64,000 nucleotides of DNA from contig NZ_CP125377.1 of assembly GCF_034008315.1 (NCBI RefSeq), forward strand, positions 1,004,001 to 1,068,000, read 5' to 3'. The notes beneath the pieces are model-generated. The model had not been told where the DNA came from and searched no databases. It saw nothing but the letters and a program-made list of their open reading frames with translations. Shown in pieces: positions 35,152-45,872 of the stretch (position 1 is its first letter; each line of letters starts with the position of its first letter). A program made the translations under genes and the position numbers. Source of the DNA: Pseudomonas sp. P8_241. GTDB taxonomy: Bacteria > Pseudomonadota > Gammaproteobacteria > Pseudomonadales > Pseudomonadaceae.

Positions 35152-35179
35152 AAGGCCGCTGAGCAATCAGCGGCCTTTT
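35152..35179 (+). terminator. Hairpin between kdgD and the dehydrogenase gene
   Basis: An 11-bp perfect stem AAGGCCGCTGA/TCAGCGGCCTT closed by a GCAA tetraloop, followed by TTGCG. Intra-operonic, so it may attenuate downstream expression or protect the kdgD mRNA end. Confidence 0.6.
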
Positions 35180-35197
35180 GCGTGAGGAGATCTCAAA

Positions 35198-36643
35198 GTG
35201 GCAGATGCAAAGCGTTTTGATAACTACATCAACGGTGAATGGGTTGCCGGTGGCGATTATTCGACCAACATCAACCCGTCCGAACTGAGCGATGCCATCG
35301 GCGACTACGCCAAGGCTGACCTGGCTCAGGTCCACGCCGCCATCGACGCCGCCCGCGCCGCATTCCCGGCCTGGTCCACTTCCGGCATTCAGGCGCGTCA
35401 CGACTCGCTGGATAAAGTCGGCACCGAAATCCTTGCTCGTCGCGAAGAACTCGGCACCCTGCTGGCCCGGGAAGAGGGAAAAACCCTGCCTGAAGCCATC
35501 GGTGAAGTGACCCGCGCCGGTAACATCTTCAAGTTCTTCGCTGGTGAATGCCTGCGTCTGTCCGGCGACTATCTGCCGTCGGTGCGTCCGGGCGTCAACG
35601 TTGAAGTCACTCGCGAAGCCTTGGGCGTGGTCGGCTTGATCACTCCGTGGAACTTCCCGATTGCCATCCCGGCATGGAAAATCGCCCCGGCTTTGGCCTA
35701 CGGCAACTGCGTCGTGCTCAAACCTGCTGACCTGGTTCCAGGTTGCGCCTGGGCGCTGGCCGAAATCATCTCTCGTGCAGGCTTCCCGGCCGGCGTCTTC
35801 AACCTGGTGATGGGCAGCGGTCGGGTGGTTGGCGATGCGCTGGTGCAGAGCCCGAAAGTCGACGGCATCAGCTTCACCGGCTCCGTGGGAGTCGGCCGTC
35901 AGATCGCAATCAACTGCGTATCGCGTCAGGCCAAGGTCCAGCTGGAAATGGGCGGCAAGAACCCGCAGATCATTCTCGACGATGCCGACCTCAAGCAAGC
36001 GGTCGAGTTGTCGGTACAGAGCGCGTTCTACTCCACCGGCCAGCGTTGCACCGCTTCCAGCCGCTTTATCGTCACCGCAGGCATCCACGACCAGTTCGTC
36101 GAAGCCATGGCCGAGCGTATGAAATCGATCAAGGTCGGTCACGCGCTGAAAGCCGGCACCGACATTGGTCCGGTGGTCTCGCAAGCGCAGCTTGAGCAGG
36201 ACATGAAGTACATCGACATCGGCCAGTCCGAAGGTGCGCGTCTGGTCAGCGGCGGTGGCCTGGTGACCTGCGACACCGAAGGTTACTTCCTCGCGCCAAC
36301 ATTGTTTGCCGACAGTGAAGCCTCGATGCGCATCAGCCGCGAAGAGATCTTCGGCCCAGTGGCCAACATCGTGCGTGTGGCCGATTACGAAGCTGCACTG
36401 GCCATGGCCAACGACACCGAGTTCGGTCTGTCGGCGGGTATTGCCACCACTTCGCTGAAGTATGCCAACCACTTCAAGCGCCACTCCCAGGCCGGGATGG
36501 TGATGGTCAACCTCCCGACCGCCGGTGTGGATTACCACGTTCCGTTCGGTGGGCGTAAAGGTTCATCCTATGGATCACGTGAGCAAGGTCGCTATGCGCA
36601 AGAGTTCTACACGGTCGTGAAAACCTCTTATATCGGTTCGTAA
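35198..36643 (+). CDS. 2-oxoglutarate semialdehyde dehydrogenase (NAD(P)+)
   Basis: 481 residues from GTG 35198, with GAGGAG nine bases upstream. An aldehyde dehydrogenase with the general base E250 (LEMGGKN) and nucleophile C284 (GQRCTASS), the NAD(P)-binding fold at about 145-235 (PWNFPIAIPAWK) and the GYFLAPTLF segment. Converts the KdgD product to 2-oxoglutarate. Assignment to this substrate comes from context. Confidence 0.9.
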   Translation: MADAKRFDNYINGEWVAGGDYSTNINPSELSDAIGDYAKADLAQVHAAIDAARAAFPAWSTSGIQARHDSLDKVGTEILARREELGTLLAREEGKTLPEAIGEVTRAGNIFKFFAGECLRLSGDYLPSVRPGVNVEVTREALGVVGLITPWNFPIAIPAWKIAPALAYGNCVVLKPADLVPGCAWALAEIISRAGFPAGVFNLVMGSGRVVGDALVQSPKVDGISFTGSVGVGRQIAINCVSRQAKVQLEMGGKNPQIILDDADLKQAVELSVQSAFYSTGQRCTASSRFIVTAGIHDQFVEAMAERMKSIKVGHALKAGTDIGPVVSQAQLEQDMKYIDIGQSEGARLVSGGGLVTCDTEGYFLAPTLFADSEASMRISREEIFGPVANIVRVADYEAALAMANDTEFGLSAGIATTSLKYANHFKRHSQAGMVMVNLPTAGVDYHVPFGGRKGSSYGSREQGRYAQEFYTVVKTSYIGS

Positions 36644-36657
36644 AACGCCACACCCCC

Positions 36658-36758
36658 TGTAGGAGCGAGCCCTGCTCGCGATGGTCTTGAGGTCGCGGTG
36701 GTAAACCTGATGCCCCGCGTCATCGTTGACCACCATCGCGAGCAGGCTCGCTCCTACA
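36658..36758. repeat. REP pair (GTAGGAGCGAGC family) between dehydrogenase and MFS genes
   Basis: TGTAGGAGCGAGCCCTGCTC and CGAGCAGGCTCGCTCCTACA, convergent. It separates genes that otherwise look like one operon, so it may modulate mRNA stability. Confidence 0.88.
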
Positions 36759-36808
36759 GGACAACAGATTCACCCGCGCATAAAAATAATCAGTGGGAGT
36801 ACATCTAC

Positions 36809-38176
36809 ATGCAATCGACCAAGCCGACTCACGTCCGCTATTTGATCCTGCTCATGCTTTTCCTCGTGACCACGATCAACTATGCCGACCGGGCTACCAT
36901 CGCAATTGCCGGCTCCAGCCTGCAAAAAGACCTCGGTATCGACGCCGTCACCCTCGGCTACATCTTCTCCGCATTCGGTTGGGCCTACGTGGCCGGGCAA
37001 ATTCCCGGTGGCTGGCTGCTGGACCGTTTCGGTTCGAAAAAAATCTATGCACTGAGCATCTTCACCTGGTCGCTGTTCACCGTGCTGCAGGGCTATGTCG
37101 GTGAGTTCGGCATGTCCACGGCCGTGGTTGCGCTGTTCATGCTGCGGTTTCTGGTGGGTCTGGCCGAAGCGCCTTCGTTCCCGGGTAACGCGCGCATCGT
37201 GGCAGCCTGGTTTCCGACCGCTGAACGCGGCACCGCTTCGGCGATCTTCAACTCGGCGCAGTACTTTGCCACTGTGTTGTTCGCACCGTTGATGGGCTGG
37301 ATCGTCTATAGCTTCGGCTGGCAGCACGTGTTCATCGTCATGGGCGTGATCGGCATCATCTTCTCCGGGATCTGGCTGAAAGTGATCTACAGCCCGCGTC
37401 AGCACCCGCTGATCAACGAGGCCGAGTTCAAGCACATCGCCGACAACGGCGGCATGGTCGACATGGACCAGGACAAGGGCAAAGGCAAAAAGGGCGACGG
37501 TCCGAAGTGGGACTACATCCGTCAGTTGCTGACCAACCGCATGATGCTCGGCGTGTATCTGGGCCAGTACTGCATCAACGGCATCACCTACTTCTTCCTG
37601 ACCTGGTTCCCGGTGTACCTGGTGCAGGAGCGCGGCATGACCATCCTCAAGGCCGGTTTCATCGCGTCTTTGCCGGCGATCTGCGGCTTCATCGGTGGAG
37701 TACTCGGCGGGGTGATTTCCGATTACCTGCTGCGTAAAGGCCATTCCCTGACCTTCGCCCGCAAGGCACCGATCATCGCTGGCCTGCTGGTTTCCAGCAG
37801 CATCGTGGCGTGCAACTACGTAGACGTTGAATGGATGGTCGTGGGCTTCATGGCACTGGCGTTCTTCGGCAAAGGCGTGGGCGCGCTGGGCTGGGCGGTG
37901 GTGTCCGACACCTCGCCCAAGCAGATTGCCGGTTTGAGCGGTGGTCTGTTCAACACCTTCGGCAACATCGCTTCGATCACCACGCCGATTGTCATTGGCT
38001 ACATCATCAGCTCCACCGGTTCGTTCAAGTGGGCGTTGGTGTTCGTCGGTTGCAACGCTTTAGTCGCGGTGTTCAGCTATCTGGTTATTGTGGGGCCGAT
38101 CAAGCGTGTGGTGCTCAAAGAGCCACCAGCGAATGGGTCTGAAGCCCCTGGCAAATTGTCTCAAGCGCATTCCTGA
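36809..38176 (+). CDS. gudP: MFS glucarate/galactarate importer (GudP-like)
   Basis: 455 residues from ATG 36809, with GGGAG ten bases upstream; the longer frame crosses the REP repeat. Twelve membrane helices, an anion:cation symporter (ACS) family pattern: [11 protein letters not shown] near helix 1, [12 protein letters not shown] in the loop 2-3 motif, and [25 protein letters not shown] sequence at about 115-135. Same family as GudP/GarP. Placed between the dehydrogenase and garD. Confidence 0.9.
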   Translation: MQSTKPTHVRYLILLMLFLVTTINYADRATIAIAGSSLQKDLGIDAVTLGYIFSAFGWAYVAGQIPGGWLLDRFGSKKIYALSIFTWSLFTVLQGYVGEFGMSTAVVALFMLRFLVGLAEAPSFPGNARIVAAWFPTAERGTASAIFNSAQYFATVLFAPLMGWIVYSFGWQHVFIVMGVIGIIFSGIWLKVIYSPRQHPLINEAEFKHIADNGGMVDMDQDKGKGKKGDGPKWDYIRQLLTNRMMLGVYLGQYCINGITYFFLTWFPVYLVQERGMTILKAGFIASLPAICGFIGGVLGGVISDYLLRKGHSLTFARKAPIIAGLLVSSSIVACNYVDVEWMVVGFMALAFFGKGVGALGWAVVSDTSPKQIAGLSGGLFNTFGNIASITTPIVIGYIISSTGSFKWALVFVGCNALVAVFSYLVIVGPIKRVVLKEPPANGSEAPGKLSQAHS

Positions 38177-38187
38177 GGAGCGGCGTC

Positions 38188-39741
38188 ATGCAGTTGATTG
38201 AACATTCCGATTCGCCGCGCTATATCCGCCTGCACGAGCGGGACAACGTGGTCATCGTGGTCAATGATCAGGGCGTACCGGCCGGCACCGAGTTTTCGGA
38301 CGGTCTGGTCACTGTGGATTTTGTACCGCAGAGCCACAAGGTCACCCTGGAAGATATTCCCGAGGGGGGGCAGGTGATTCGTTACGGCCAGGTCATTGGC
38401 TACGCCTTGCAGCCGATTCCACGCGGCAGTTGGGTCAAGGAAGATCAACTACGCATGCCGACCGCGCCACCGCTGGACAGCCTGCCGCTGTCCACCGACG
38501 TGCCGGCCGCGCAGGCACCGCTGGAAGGATTTACCTTCGAGGGTTATCGCAATGCCGACGGCACCGTTGGCACGCGCAACATTCTCGGCATCACCACCAC
38601 GGTTCAATGCGTTACGGGAGTTCTCGACCATGCGGTAAAACGCATCAAGGACGAGTTGCTGCCCAAGTATCCGCACGTCGATGACGTGGTGGCGCTGACC
38701 CACAGTTACGGCTGTGGCGTGGCGATCACCGCCACCGACGCGTACATCCCGATTCGTACCGTGCGCAACCTGGCGCGTAACCCGAACCTGGGCGGCGAAG
38801 CCTTGGTGATCAGCCTGGGCTGCGAGAAATTGCAGGCCGGGCAGGTGATGCACGAGAACGACAGTTCGGTGGATCTCAGCGAGCCTTGGCTGTACCGCTT
38901 GCAGGATTCCAGCCACGGTTTTACCGAGATGATCGAGCAGATCATGGAGCTGGCAGAAGCCCGCTTGAAGAAGCTCGACCAACGTCGTCGCGAAACCGTG
39001 CCGGCGTCCGAGCTGATCCTCGGCATGCAATGCGGCGGCAGTGATGCGTTTTCCGGGATCACTGCCAACCCTGCGCTGGGTTACGCTTCGGACCTGTTGC
39101 TGCGCGCAGGGGCGACAGTGATGTTTTCCGAAGTGACCGAAGTGCGCGATGCGATTTACCTGCTGACCTCGCGTGCGCAAACCAAAGAAGTCGCGCAGGA
39201 ACTGGTGCGCGAAATGGACTGGTACGACCGTTACCTGGCCAAGGGTGAAGCGGATCGCAGCGCCAACACCACGCCGGGCAACAAGAAAGGCGGGTTGTCG
39301 AACATTGTCGAGAAATCCCTCGGATCGATCGTCAAGTCCGGCAGCAGCGCGATCAGCGGCGTGCTCGGCCCTGGTGAGCGGTTCAAGGAAAAGGGCCTGA
39401 TCTTCTGCGCGACGCCGGCCAGCGATTTTGTCTGCGGGACGTTGCAACTGGCGGCGGGGATGAACCTGCATGTGTTCACGACCGGTCGTGGTACGCCGTA
39501 CGGTTTGGCGATGGCGCCGGTGGTGAAGGTCTCGACCCGGACGGAACTGGCCCAGCGCTGGCCGGACCTGATCGACATTGACGCCGGACGGATCGCTACT
39601 GGACGCGCTTCCATCGAAGACCTCGGTTGGGAGTTGTTCCACTACTACCTGGACGTGGCCAGCGGCAAGAAACAGACGTGGGCCGAACAGCACAAGCTGC
39701 ATAACGACATCACCCTGTTCAACCCGGCGCCGATCACGTAA
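38188..39741 (+). CDS. garD: Galactarate dehydratase
   Basis: 517 residues, GAGGAG upstream. UxaA/GarD family: an N-terminal SAF-like part (about 1-95) and the large UxaA part (from about 110) with [23 protein letters not shown] and [23 protein letters not shown]. An iron-dependent dehydratase that converts D-galactarate to 5-keto-4-deoxy-D-glucarate for KdgD. 11 bp after gudP. No glucarate dehydratase (gudD) is in the window. Confidence 0.95.
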   Translation: MQLIEHSDSPRYIRLHERDNVVIVVNDQGVPAGTEFSDGLVTVDFVPQSHKVTLEDIPEGGQVIRYGQVIGYALQPIPRGSWVKEDQLRMPTAPPLDSLPLSTDVPAAQAPLEGFTFEGYRNADGTVGTRNILGITTTVQCVTGVLDHAVKRIKDELLPKYPHVDDVVALTHSYGCGVAITATDAYIPIRTVRNLARNPNLGGEALVISLGCEKLQAGQVMHENDSSVDLSEPWLYRLQDSSHGFTEMIEQIMELAEARLKKLDQRRRETVPASELILGMQCGGSDAFSGITANPALGYASDLLLRAGATVMFSEVTEVRDAIYLLTSRAQTKEVAQELVREMDWYDRYLAKGEADRSANTTPGNKKGGLSNIVEKSLGSIVKSGSSAISGVLGPGERFKEKGLIFCATPASDFVCGTLQLAAGMNLHVFTTGRGTPYGLAMAPVVKVSTRTELAQRWPDLIDIDAGRIATGRASIEDLGWELFHYYLDVASGKKQTWAEQHKLHNDITLFNPAPIT

Positions 39742-39754
39742 GACCGCGTCGCCT

Positions 39755-39822
39755 GTATCGCTGGCAAGCCAGCTCCTACAAGGATTGCGCTGAACCTGTA
39801 GGAGCTGGCTTGCCAGCGATGG
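39755..39822. repeat. REP pair in divergent orientation
   Basis: ATCGCTGGCAAGCCAGCTCC followed by TGTAGGAGCTGGCTTGCCAG, 15 bp apart. The two copies point away from each other, the opposite of the other pairs in this window. Confidence 0.85.
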
Positions 39823-39896
39823 CGATCTACCAGACGCCAACGTCTGCGGTGGCTTATCATTAGCCGCCTAACGACGCCCACCAAGGTTACCCCGGC

Positions 39897-40838
39897 ATGC
39901 TGGCAATTTTCCTCGAAACCCTGAACATCACCGCACCGGTGTTCGCCATGCTGTTTCTCGGGGTGTTGCTCAAACGCGTCGGCTGGATCAACGACAATTT
40001 CATCCACACCGCGTCGGCCCTCGTGTTCAACGTCACCATGCCGGCGTTACTGTTTCTGGGCATCCTGCACGCCGACCTGCACGCCGCGTTGCAACCGGCG
40101 CTGCTGATCTATTTCTCACTCGCGACCCTGGTGTGTTTTGCCATCGCCTGGGGCTGGGCGATCATCAAATGCCCACGCGAAGACCGGGGCATTTACACCC
40201 AGGGTGCGTTTCGCGGCAACAACGGCGTCATCGGCCTGGCGCTCGCGGCGAGCATGTACGGCGACTACGGGATTTCCCTTGGGGCAATTCTCGCGGCACT
40301 GGTGATCCTGTTTTACAACACGCTTTCTACCATCGTGTTGGCGGTGTACAGCCCGGTGATCAAGTCCGATCCGTGGAGCATCTGCAAAAGCGTGTTCAGC
40401 AACCCGCTGATCATTAGTGTGATCGCGGCGGCGCCGTTCGCCTATTTCAAGATAGGTTTGCCGGGATGGCTGGAAACGTCTGGCCAGTACCTGGCGCAAA
40501 CCACCTTGCCGTTGGCATTGATCTGCATCGGCGGAACGCTATCCCTGGCGGCGTTGCGCAAAAGCGGCAACATGGCGCTGAGTTCGAGCCTGGTGAAGAT
40601 GATCGGCCTGCCGGTGCTGGCGACGCTGGGGGCGTGGTTGTGGGGCTTTCGTGGCGCGGAGTTGGGGATTCTGTTCCTGTACTTCGGCAGCCCGACTGCG
40701 GCGGCGAGTTTTGTCATGGCCCGACAGGCCGATGGCAATCATGAGCTGGCGGCGGCGATCATCGTGATCACCACATTGATGGCGGCGATCACCACCAACA
40801 TCGGAATTTTCTTTTTGCAGTGGGGTGGGTGGATCTAA
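39897..40838 (+). CDS. AEC-family transporter (auxin efflux carrier type)
   Basis: 313 residues with about ten membrane helices in two five-helix halves: LNITAPVFAMLFLGVLLKRVGW at the start and GSPTAAASFVMARQADGN near the end, the family fingerprint. Transports an unidentified organic anion. Stands alone between REP elements. The start ATG 39897 lacks a strong ribosome site. Confidence 0.85.
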   Translation: MLAIFLETLNITAPVFAMLFLGVLLKRVGWINDNFIHTASALVFNVTMPALLFLGILHADLHAALQPALLIYFSLATLVCFAIAWGWAIIKCPREDRGIYTQGAFRGNNGVIGLALAASMYGDYGISLGAILAALVILFYNTLSTIVLAVYSPVIKSDPWSICKSVFSNPLIISVIAAAPFAYFKIGLPGWLETSGQYLAQTTLPLALICIGGTLSLAALRKSGNMALSSSLVKMIGLPVLATLGAWLWGFRGAELGILFLYFGSPTAAASFVMARQADGNHELAAAIIVITTLMAAITTNIGIFFLQWGGWI

Positions 40839-40848
40839 AGGCAAAGGT

Positions 40849-40926
40849 CAAAAGATCGCAGCCTGGGGCAGGTCCTACAGGAGAGCGAATTCCAATGTAG
40901 GAGCTGCCGCAGGCTGCGATCTTTTC
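40849..40926. repeat. REP pair (GATCGCAGCC family)
   Basis: AAAAGATCGCAGCCTGGGGC and TGCCGCAGGCTGCGATCTTT. Sits between the convergent AEC and carboxymuconolactone decarboxylase-like genes and may act as their shared terminator. Confidence 0.8.
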
Positions 40927-40938
40927 AAAGCAACAAAA

Positions 40939-41319
40939 TTATTCCGGCTTCTGGTAGCTATCAATCACTTCCTGCGCCGCCCGAAACGCATCGATCGCCG
41001 CTGGCACACCGGCATACACCGCGCAATGCAGCAGTGCCTCGCGAATCTCATCCACCGTGCAGCCGTTGTTCAGCGCGCCGCGTACGTGACCTTTCAACTC
41101 TTGCGGACACTTGAGTGCAGTCAGCGCGGCGAGGGTGATCAGGCTGCGGGTTTTCAGCGGCAGCCCTTCGCGATTCCAAACACCGCCCCAGGCGTGTTCA
41201 TTGACGAAATCCTGCAGCGGCTGGGTGAATTCGGTGGCGTTGCCCAGTGCGCGGTCGACGAAGGCGTCGCCCATCACTTGGCGGCGGACTTCAACGCCGG
41301 GTTTTTTATTCTCGGTCAT
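40939..41319 (-). CDS. Carboxymuconolactone decarboxylase family protein
   Basis: 126 residues, AAGGAAG upstream. CMD fold: WGGVWNREGLPLKTRSL, ITLAALTALKCPQELKGHV and the LLHCAVYAGVPAAIDAFR helix, as in 4-carboxymuconolactone decarboxylase (PcaC). It lacks the CxxC of AhpD, so it is unlikely to be a peroxidase partner. No protocatechuate genes nearby. It overlaps the upstream antiporter by 4 nt (ATGA). Confidence 0.87.
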   Translation of the reverse strand: MTENKKPGVEVRRQVMGDAFVDRALGNATEFTQPLQDFVNEHAWGGVWNREGLPLKTRSLITLAALTALKCPQELKGHVRGALNNGCTVDEIREALLHCAVYAGVPAAIDAFRAAQEVIDSYQKPE

Positions 41320-42377
41320 GGGACTTCCTTCTTATGGTGTTGGCGACGCCAGGCGCGCAGCGACGTGAACAGCAAAAACGCCACCAGCGCCGGCAGGACG
41401 AAAAACAGCATCAAATGTTCGAGCTTGCCCGCCAGCGGCATGCCGGTGGTGAACGACACCACATGCAGTCCATACGCCAGGTACAAACCCAGAAACAGCA
41501 GGCCTTCGGCGCGGGTCACGCGATAGCCGGTATAGAACAGCGGCAGGCACAGCGCCGCGACGCCGAGCATCACCGGCAAGTCGAAGTCCAGCGCGTTGGG
41601 CGATACCGACAGCGGTGACGGCGCCACCAGCGCCGTGACGCCGAGCACCCCCAAAAGGTTGAACAAGTTGCTGCCGATCACGTTGCCCACGGCGATGTCG
41701 CGCTCGCCACGGATTGCGGCGATCAACGACGTGGCCAGTTCGGGCAGGGAAGTGCTGACGGCAACGATGGTCAGGCCAATGATCCGTTCAGAAAGCCCCA
41801 GGTCAGTGGCAACCGCGACGGCCGCCCCCAGCAGCAGATGTCCAGCGTAAACCAGCATCGCCAATCCGACGGCGATCATCAGCAAGCTGCTGATCCAGGG
41901 GGCTTGTGCCTTGTGCTCATGAGTCGAAACAGGACGTGCGGAATGTCGCGACTGACGCAGCAGCAGGCCGAGGTACAGTGCCAGTGCCAGCAGCAGTACT
42001 ACGCCGTCCGTGCGGGTCAGCTCCTCATTCCACGCCAGAATCGATACCAGCAAACTGGCACCGATCATCAATGGAATGTCCAGGCGCACCAGTTGCCGGG
42101 AAACCCGCAAAGGAATGATCAGCGCGGACAGCCCGAGGGTAACGAGGATGTTGAAAATGCTGCTGCCGATCACGCTGCCGACGGCGATGTCGGTGTTGTT
42201 CGCAAGCGTGGCTTGCAGGCTGACCGCCATCTGCGGTGCGCTGCTGCCGAGGGCGACAATGGTCAAGCCGATGATCAGGGGGCGAACATGCAGGCGCGCT
42301 GCCAGGCGAACGGCGGCGCGTACCATCAGTTCGGCGCCGACTATCAACAACAGCAGCCCGCTGAACAATTCGATCAC
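41316..42377 (-). CDS. Calcium/sodium antiporter (CaCA family, YrbG-like)
   Basis: 353 residues from a GTG start with no good ribosome site; CTG codons slightly upstream are alternatives. About ten membrane helices and two inverted alpha repeats: GSSAPQMAVSL...DIAVGSVIGSSIFNILVTLG and STSLPELATSL...DIAVGNVIGSNLFNLLGVLG, the cation-binding halves. Inner membrane. Overlaps the downstream decarboxylase-like gene. Confidence 0.9.
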   Translation of the reverse strand: MIELFSGLLLLIVGAELMVRAAVRLAARLHVRPLIIGLTIVALGSSAPQMAVSLQATLANNTDIAVGSVIGSSIFNILVTLGLSALIIPLRVSRQLVRLDIPLMIGASLLVSILAWNEELTRTDGVVLLLALALYLGLLLRQSRHSARPVSTHEHKAQAPWISSLLMIAVGLAMLVYAGHLLLGAAVAVATDLGLSERIIGLTIVAVSTSLPELATSLIAAIRGERDIAVGNVIGSNLFNLLGVLGVTALVAPSPLSVSPNALDFDLPVMLGVAALCLPLFYTGYRVTRAEGLLFLGLYLAYGLHVVSFTTGMPLAGKLEHLMLFFVLPALVAFLLFTSLRAWRRQHHKKEVP

Positions 42378-42427
42378 GCTGATCAGGGGTAAATCGGCTA
42401 GTCCGAAAATGGTGGATGCTCCATCCG

Positions 42428-42799
42428 TCAGTCGAGGGCTTGCACACGAACACGTGCAGTGCCGCTTTTGAGCATGCCCAAGCGTTCGGCGGCTTCATGG
42501 GACAGGTCGATCAGGCGTCCACGGGTATGGGGGCCACGGTCGTTGATACGCACCACGCAGGATTTGTCGTTGTTCAGGTTGGTGACCTTGACCCGCGTGC
42601 CGAAGGGTAGCTGACGGTGGGCGGCGGTCATGGAATTCTTGTCGAAACGCTCACCGCTGGCGGTGCGTTTACCTTGGTGTTTGGCGCCGTAGTAGGAGGC
42701 AACGCCGGTTTTGTCGTAGCCGTGCGGGTCGACGGTGTCGGTGCTGGCGCAACCGGCCAGTAAAGAGAGCAGGGCGCAAAGGCTGAGCAGACGCTTCAT
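42428..42799 (-). CDS. RlpA-like double-psi beta-barrel lipoprotein
   Basis: 123 residues. The lipoprotein signal MKRLLSLCALLSLLAGC has the lipobox LAGC (Cys17). The mature part is a single double-psi beta-barrel: ASYYGAKHQGKRTASGERFD, MTAAHRQLPFGTRVKVTN, VVRINDRGPHTRGRLIDLSH. It has no SPOR domain, unlike full-length RlpA, so it is a short relative. RlpA cleaves peptidoglycan glycan strands lacking peptide stems; whether this one does is not known. Confidence 0.88.
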   Translation of the reverse strand: MKRLLSLCALLSLLAGCASTDTVDPHGYDKTGVASYYGAKHQGKRTASGERFDKNSMTAAHRQLPFGTRVKVTNLNNDKSCVVRINDRGPHTRGRLIDLSHEAAERLGMLKSGTARVRVQALD

Positions 42800-42820
42800 T
42801 GAAGGTTTCCCGAAAACAAA

Positions 42821-42910
42821 TGTGGGAGCCAGCCTGCTGGCGATTGCGCAGTGTTAGACATGGATATGTTGAATGTCAGACCGCTATCGCCGGCAGGCTG
42901 GCTCCCACAG
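42821..42910. repeat. REP pair (GTGGGAGCCAGCC variant)
   Basis: TGTGGGAGCCAGCCTGCTGG and CCGGCAGGCTGGCTCCCACA, convergent. A further half-copy, GGAGCCAG...CTGGCTCC, follows at about 42917-42941 before the gatB stop. Confidence 0.83.
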
Positions 42911-42947
42911 GGAGTGGAGCCAGATTTGAAGGCTGGCTCCAATTTCA

Positions 42948-44393
42948 TCAGCCTTCGAGTTTGCTTTTGAGCAATTCGTTCACTTGTTGCGGGTTGGCCT
43001 TGCCCTTGGAGGCTTTCATGGCCTGGCCGACGAAGAAGCCGAACATCTTGCCGCGCTTGGCTTCGTCTGCCGCGCGGTATTGCTCGACCTGCTCGGCGTT
43101 GGCCGCAAGCATTTCGTCCAGCACCGTCGAGATCGCGCCGGTGTCGGTCACTTGCTTCAGACCGCGCTTGTCGATGATCTCGTCCGCCGTGCCTTCGCCG
43201 TTGGCCATCGCTTCAAACACCACCTTGGCGATCTTGCCGGAGATGGTGTTGTCCTTGATGCGCAGGAGCATGCCGCCCAGAAGCTCGGCGGAAACCGGCG
43301 ACTGTTCGATGTCCAGACCTTGCTTGTTGAGCAGGCTGCCCAACTCGACCATCACCCAGTTGGCCGCCAGCTTGGCGTCGCCGCCGATGCTCGCGACTTT
43401 CTCGAAGTAATCGGCTTGCTCGCGGCTGGTGGCCAGAACGCTGGCGTCATAGACCGACAGACCGAATTGCTCCTGGAAGCGCTCGCGTTTCTGTGGCGGC
43501 AATTCCGGCAGGGTGGCGCGCACTTCGTCGAGGAACGAGTTTTCGATCACGACGGGCAGCAGGTCCGGATCGGGGAAGTAACGGTAGTCGTTGGCTTCCT
43601 CTTTGCTGCGCATCGGCCGGGTTTCGTCCTTGTTCGGATCGTACAGGCGGGTCTGCTGGATGACTTTGCCGCCGTCTTCGATCAGTTCGATCTGACGCTG
43701 GATTTCGCTGTTGATCGCCTTCTCGATGAAGCGGAACGAGTTGACGTTCTTGATCTCGCAGCGGGTGCCGAACTCGACCTGACCTTTCGGACGGATCGAC
43801 ACGTTGCAGTCGCAACGCAGCGAACCTTCGGCCATGTTGCCGTCGCAGATGCCCAGGTAACGTACCATGGCGTGGATCGCCTTGACGTAGGCCACAGCTT
43901 CCTTGGCGCTGCGCATGTCCGGCTCGGAAACGATTTCCAGCAGCGGTGTGCCGGCACGGTTCAGGTCGATGCCGCTGGCGCCGCTGAATTCTTCGTGCAG
44001 GCTCTTGCCGGCGTCTTCTTCCAGGTGTGCGCGGGTGATGCCGACGCGTTTGACCGTGCCGTCTTCGAGGGCGATGTCCAGGTGGCCCTTGCCGACGATC
44101 GGCAATTCCATCTGGCTGATCTGGTAGCCCTTGGGCAGGTCCGGGTAGAAGTAGTTTTTACGGGCGAACACGTTGTGCTGGCCGATCTCGGCGTCAATCG
44201 CCAGGCCGAACATCACCGCCATACGCACCGCTTCCTGGTTCAGCACCGGCAGCACGCCGGGCATGCCCAGATCTACCAGGCTGGCCTGGGTGTTCGGCTC
44301 GGAGCCGAAGGTGGTGGAACTACCGGAAAAGATTTTCGACCGGGTGGTGAGCTGGGTGTGAATCTCCAGCCCGATCACGACTTCCCATTGCAT
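42948..44393 (-). CDS. gatB: Aspartyl/glutamyl-tRNA amidotransferase subunit B
   Basis: 481 residues from ATG 44393 ([15 protein letters not shown]); the longer frame runs into gatA. It binds the mischarged tRNA and phosphorylates its Glu/Asp side chain. GatB hallmarks: [43 protein letters not shown] and the C-terminal YqeY-like domain. Transcribed after gatC and gatA. Confidence 0.97.
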   Translation of the reverse strand: MQWEVVIGLEIHTQLTTRSKIFSGSSTTFGSEPNTQASLVDLGMPGVLPVLNQEAVRMAVMFGLAIDAEIGQHNVFARKNYFYPDLPKGYQISQMELPIVGKGHLDIALEDGTVKRVGITRAHLEEDAGKSLHEEFSGASGIDLNRAGTPLLEIVSEPDMRSAKEAVAYVKAIHAMVRYLGICDGNMAEGSLRCDCNVSIRPKGQVEFGTRCEIKNVNSFRFIEKAINSEIQRQIELIEDGGKVIQQTRLYDPNKDETRPMRSKEEANDYRYFPDPDLLPVVIENSFLDEVRATLPELPPQKRERFQEQFGLSVYDASVLATSREQADYFEKVASIGGDAKLAANWVMVELGSLLNKQGLDIEQSPVSAELLGGMLLRIKDNTISGKIAKVVFEAMANGEGTADEIIDKRGLKQVTDTGAISTVLDEMLAANAEQVEQYRAADEAKRGKMFGFFVGQAMKASKGKANPQQVNELLKSKLEG

Positions 44394-44403
44394 GTGTGTC
44401 TCC

Positions 44404-45855
44404 TCAGAAGCCGGTTGGGGTGCGGGTGTGCCAGTCAGTGTTGAGCTGATACTGGTGGGCAACGTTCAACAGGCGACCTTCCTGGAAATACGGAGCGAGC
44501 AATTGCACGCCGACCGGCAGACCGTCGACAAAACCTGCTGGCATGGACAGGCCCGGCAGACCCGCGAGGTTGGCGGTGATGGTGTAGACGTCTTCCAGGT
44601 ATGCAGCGACCGGGTCGCTGTTCTTGGCGCCGAGCTTCCAGGCCGGGTTCGGCGTGGTTGGGCCGAGGATGATGTCGACCTCATTGAAGGCTGCCATGAA
44701 GTCGTTCTTGATCAAACGGCGGATCTTCTGCGCTTTCAGGTAGTAGGCATCGTAGTAACCGGCCGACAGCGCGTAGGCGCCGACCATGATCCGGCGCTGT
44801 ACTTCCGGGCCGAAACCTTCGCCACGGGAGCGCTTGTACAGGTCGATCAGGTTGACCGGATTTTCGCAGCGGTAGCCGAAGCGCACGCCGTCGAAACGCG
44901 ACAGGTTGGACGAGGCTTCCGCCGGGGCGATCACGTAGTACGCAGGAATGGCGTGCTGCATGTTCGGCAGGCTGATTTCCTTGATCACGGCGCCGAGCTT
45001 TTCCAGCTCCTTGACGCTGTTGTGGATCAGCTCGGCGATGCGCGGGTCGAGACCGGCGCTGAAATACTCTTTCGGCACGCCGATGCGCAGGCCTTGCAGC
45101 GAGCCGTTGAGGCTGGCGCTGTAGTCCGGCACGGGCTCATCGATGCTGGTGGAGTCGTTCGGATCGAAGCCGGCCATACCTTGCAACATAATTGCGCAGT
45201 CTTCGGCAGTGCGCGCCATCGGGCCGCCCTGATCGAGGCTGGACGCATACGCAATCATGCCCCAGCGCGAAACGCGACCGTACGTCGGTTTCAGGCCGGT
45301 GAGGTTGGTCAGCGCGGCGGGCTGACGAATGGAGCCTCCGGTGTCGGTGCCGGTGGCGGCAGGCAACAGACGAGCGGCAACCGCGGCAGCGGAGCCACCG
45401 GACGAACCGCCCGGTACGTGTTCCAGGTTCCACGGGTTTTTCACCGCGCCGTAGTAGCTCGACTCGTTGGCCGAACCCATGGCGAATTCGTCCATGTTGG
45501 TCTTGCCCAAGGTCACGGCCCCGGCAGCGGCCAGCTTGGCGACGACGGTCGCGTCGTAGGGAGCCTTGAAGTTGTCGAGCATCTTCGAGCCGCAGCTGGT
45601 GCGAATGCCCAGGGTGCAGAACAGGTCTTTGTGGGCGATCGGCGCACCGAGCAGGGCGCCGCTCTCACCATTGGCGCGGCGGGCGTCAGCGGCTTTCGCC
45701 TGCGTCAGCGCCAGGTCTTCGGTGAGGCTGATGAAACTGTTGAGCTGCGGATCGAGCTGGGCGATGCGCGCCAGCAGGACTTTAGTCAGCTCTTCGGAGG
45801 AAAACTTTTTATCGGCGAGTCCGCGGGCGATCTCGGCCAGAGTCAATTGATGCAT
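44404..45855 (-). CDS. gatA: Aspartyl/glutamyl-tRNA amidotransferase subunit A
   Basis: 483 residues. An amidase-signature enzyme that releases ammonia from glutamine or asparagine for GatB. The Ser-cisSer-Lys triad is visible: Lys in APIAHKDLF, and the two Ser in [13 protein letters not shown] and [12 protein letters not shown]. Ten bases separate its stop from gatB. Confidence 0.97.
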   Translation of the reverse strand: MHQLTLAEIARGLADKKFSSEELTKVLLARIAQLDPQLNSFISLTEDLALTQAKAADARRANGESGALLGAPIAHKDLFCTLGIRTSCGSKMLDNFKAPYDATVVAKLAAAGAVTLGKTNMDEFAMGSANESSYYGAVKNPWNLEHVPGGSSGGSAAAVAARLLPAATGTDTGGSIRQPAALTNLTGLKPTYGRVSRWGMIAYASSLDQGGPMARTAEDCAIMLQGMAGFDPNDSTSIDEPVPDYSASLNGSLQGLRIGVPKEYFSAGLDPRIAELIHNSVKELEKLGAVIKEISLPNMQHAIPAYYVIAPAEASSNLSRFDGVRFGYRCENPVNLIDLYKRSRGEGFGPEVQRRIMVGAYALSAGYYDAYYLKAQKIRRLIKNDFMAAFNEVDIILGPTTPNPAWKLGAKNSDPVAAYLEDVYTITANLAGLPGLSMPAGFVDGLPVGVQLLAPYFQEGRLLNVAHQYQLNTDWHTRTPTGF

Positions 45856-45872
45856 TGCAGGCTCTTTCCCTA

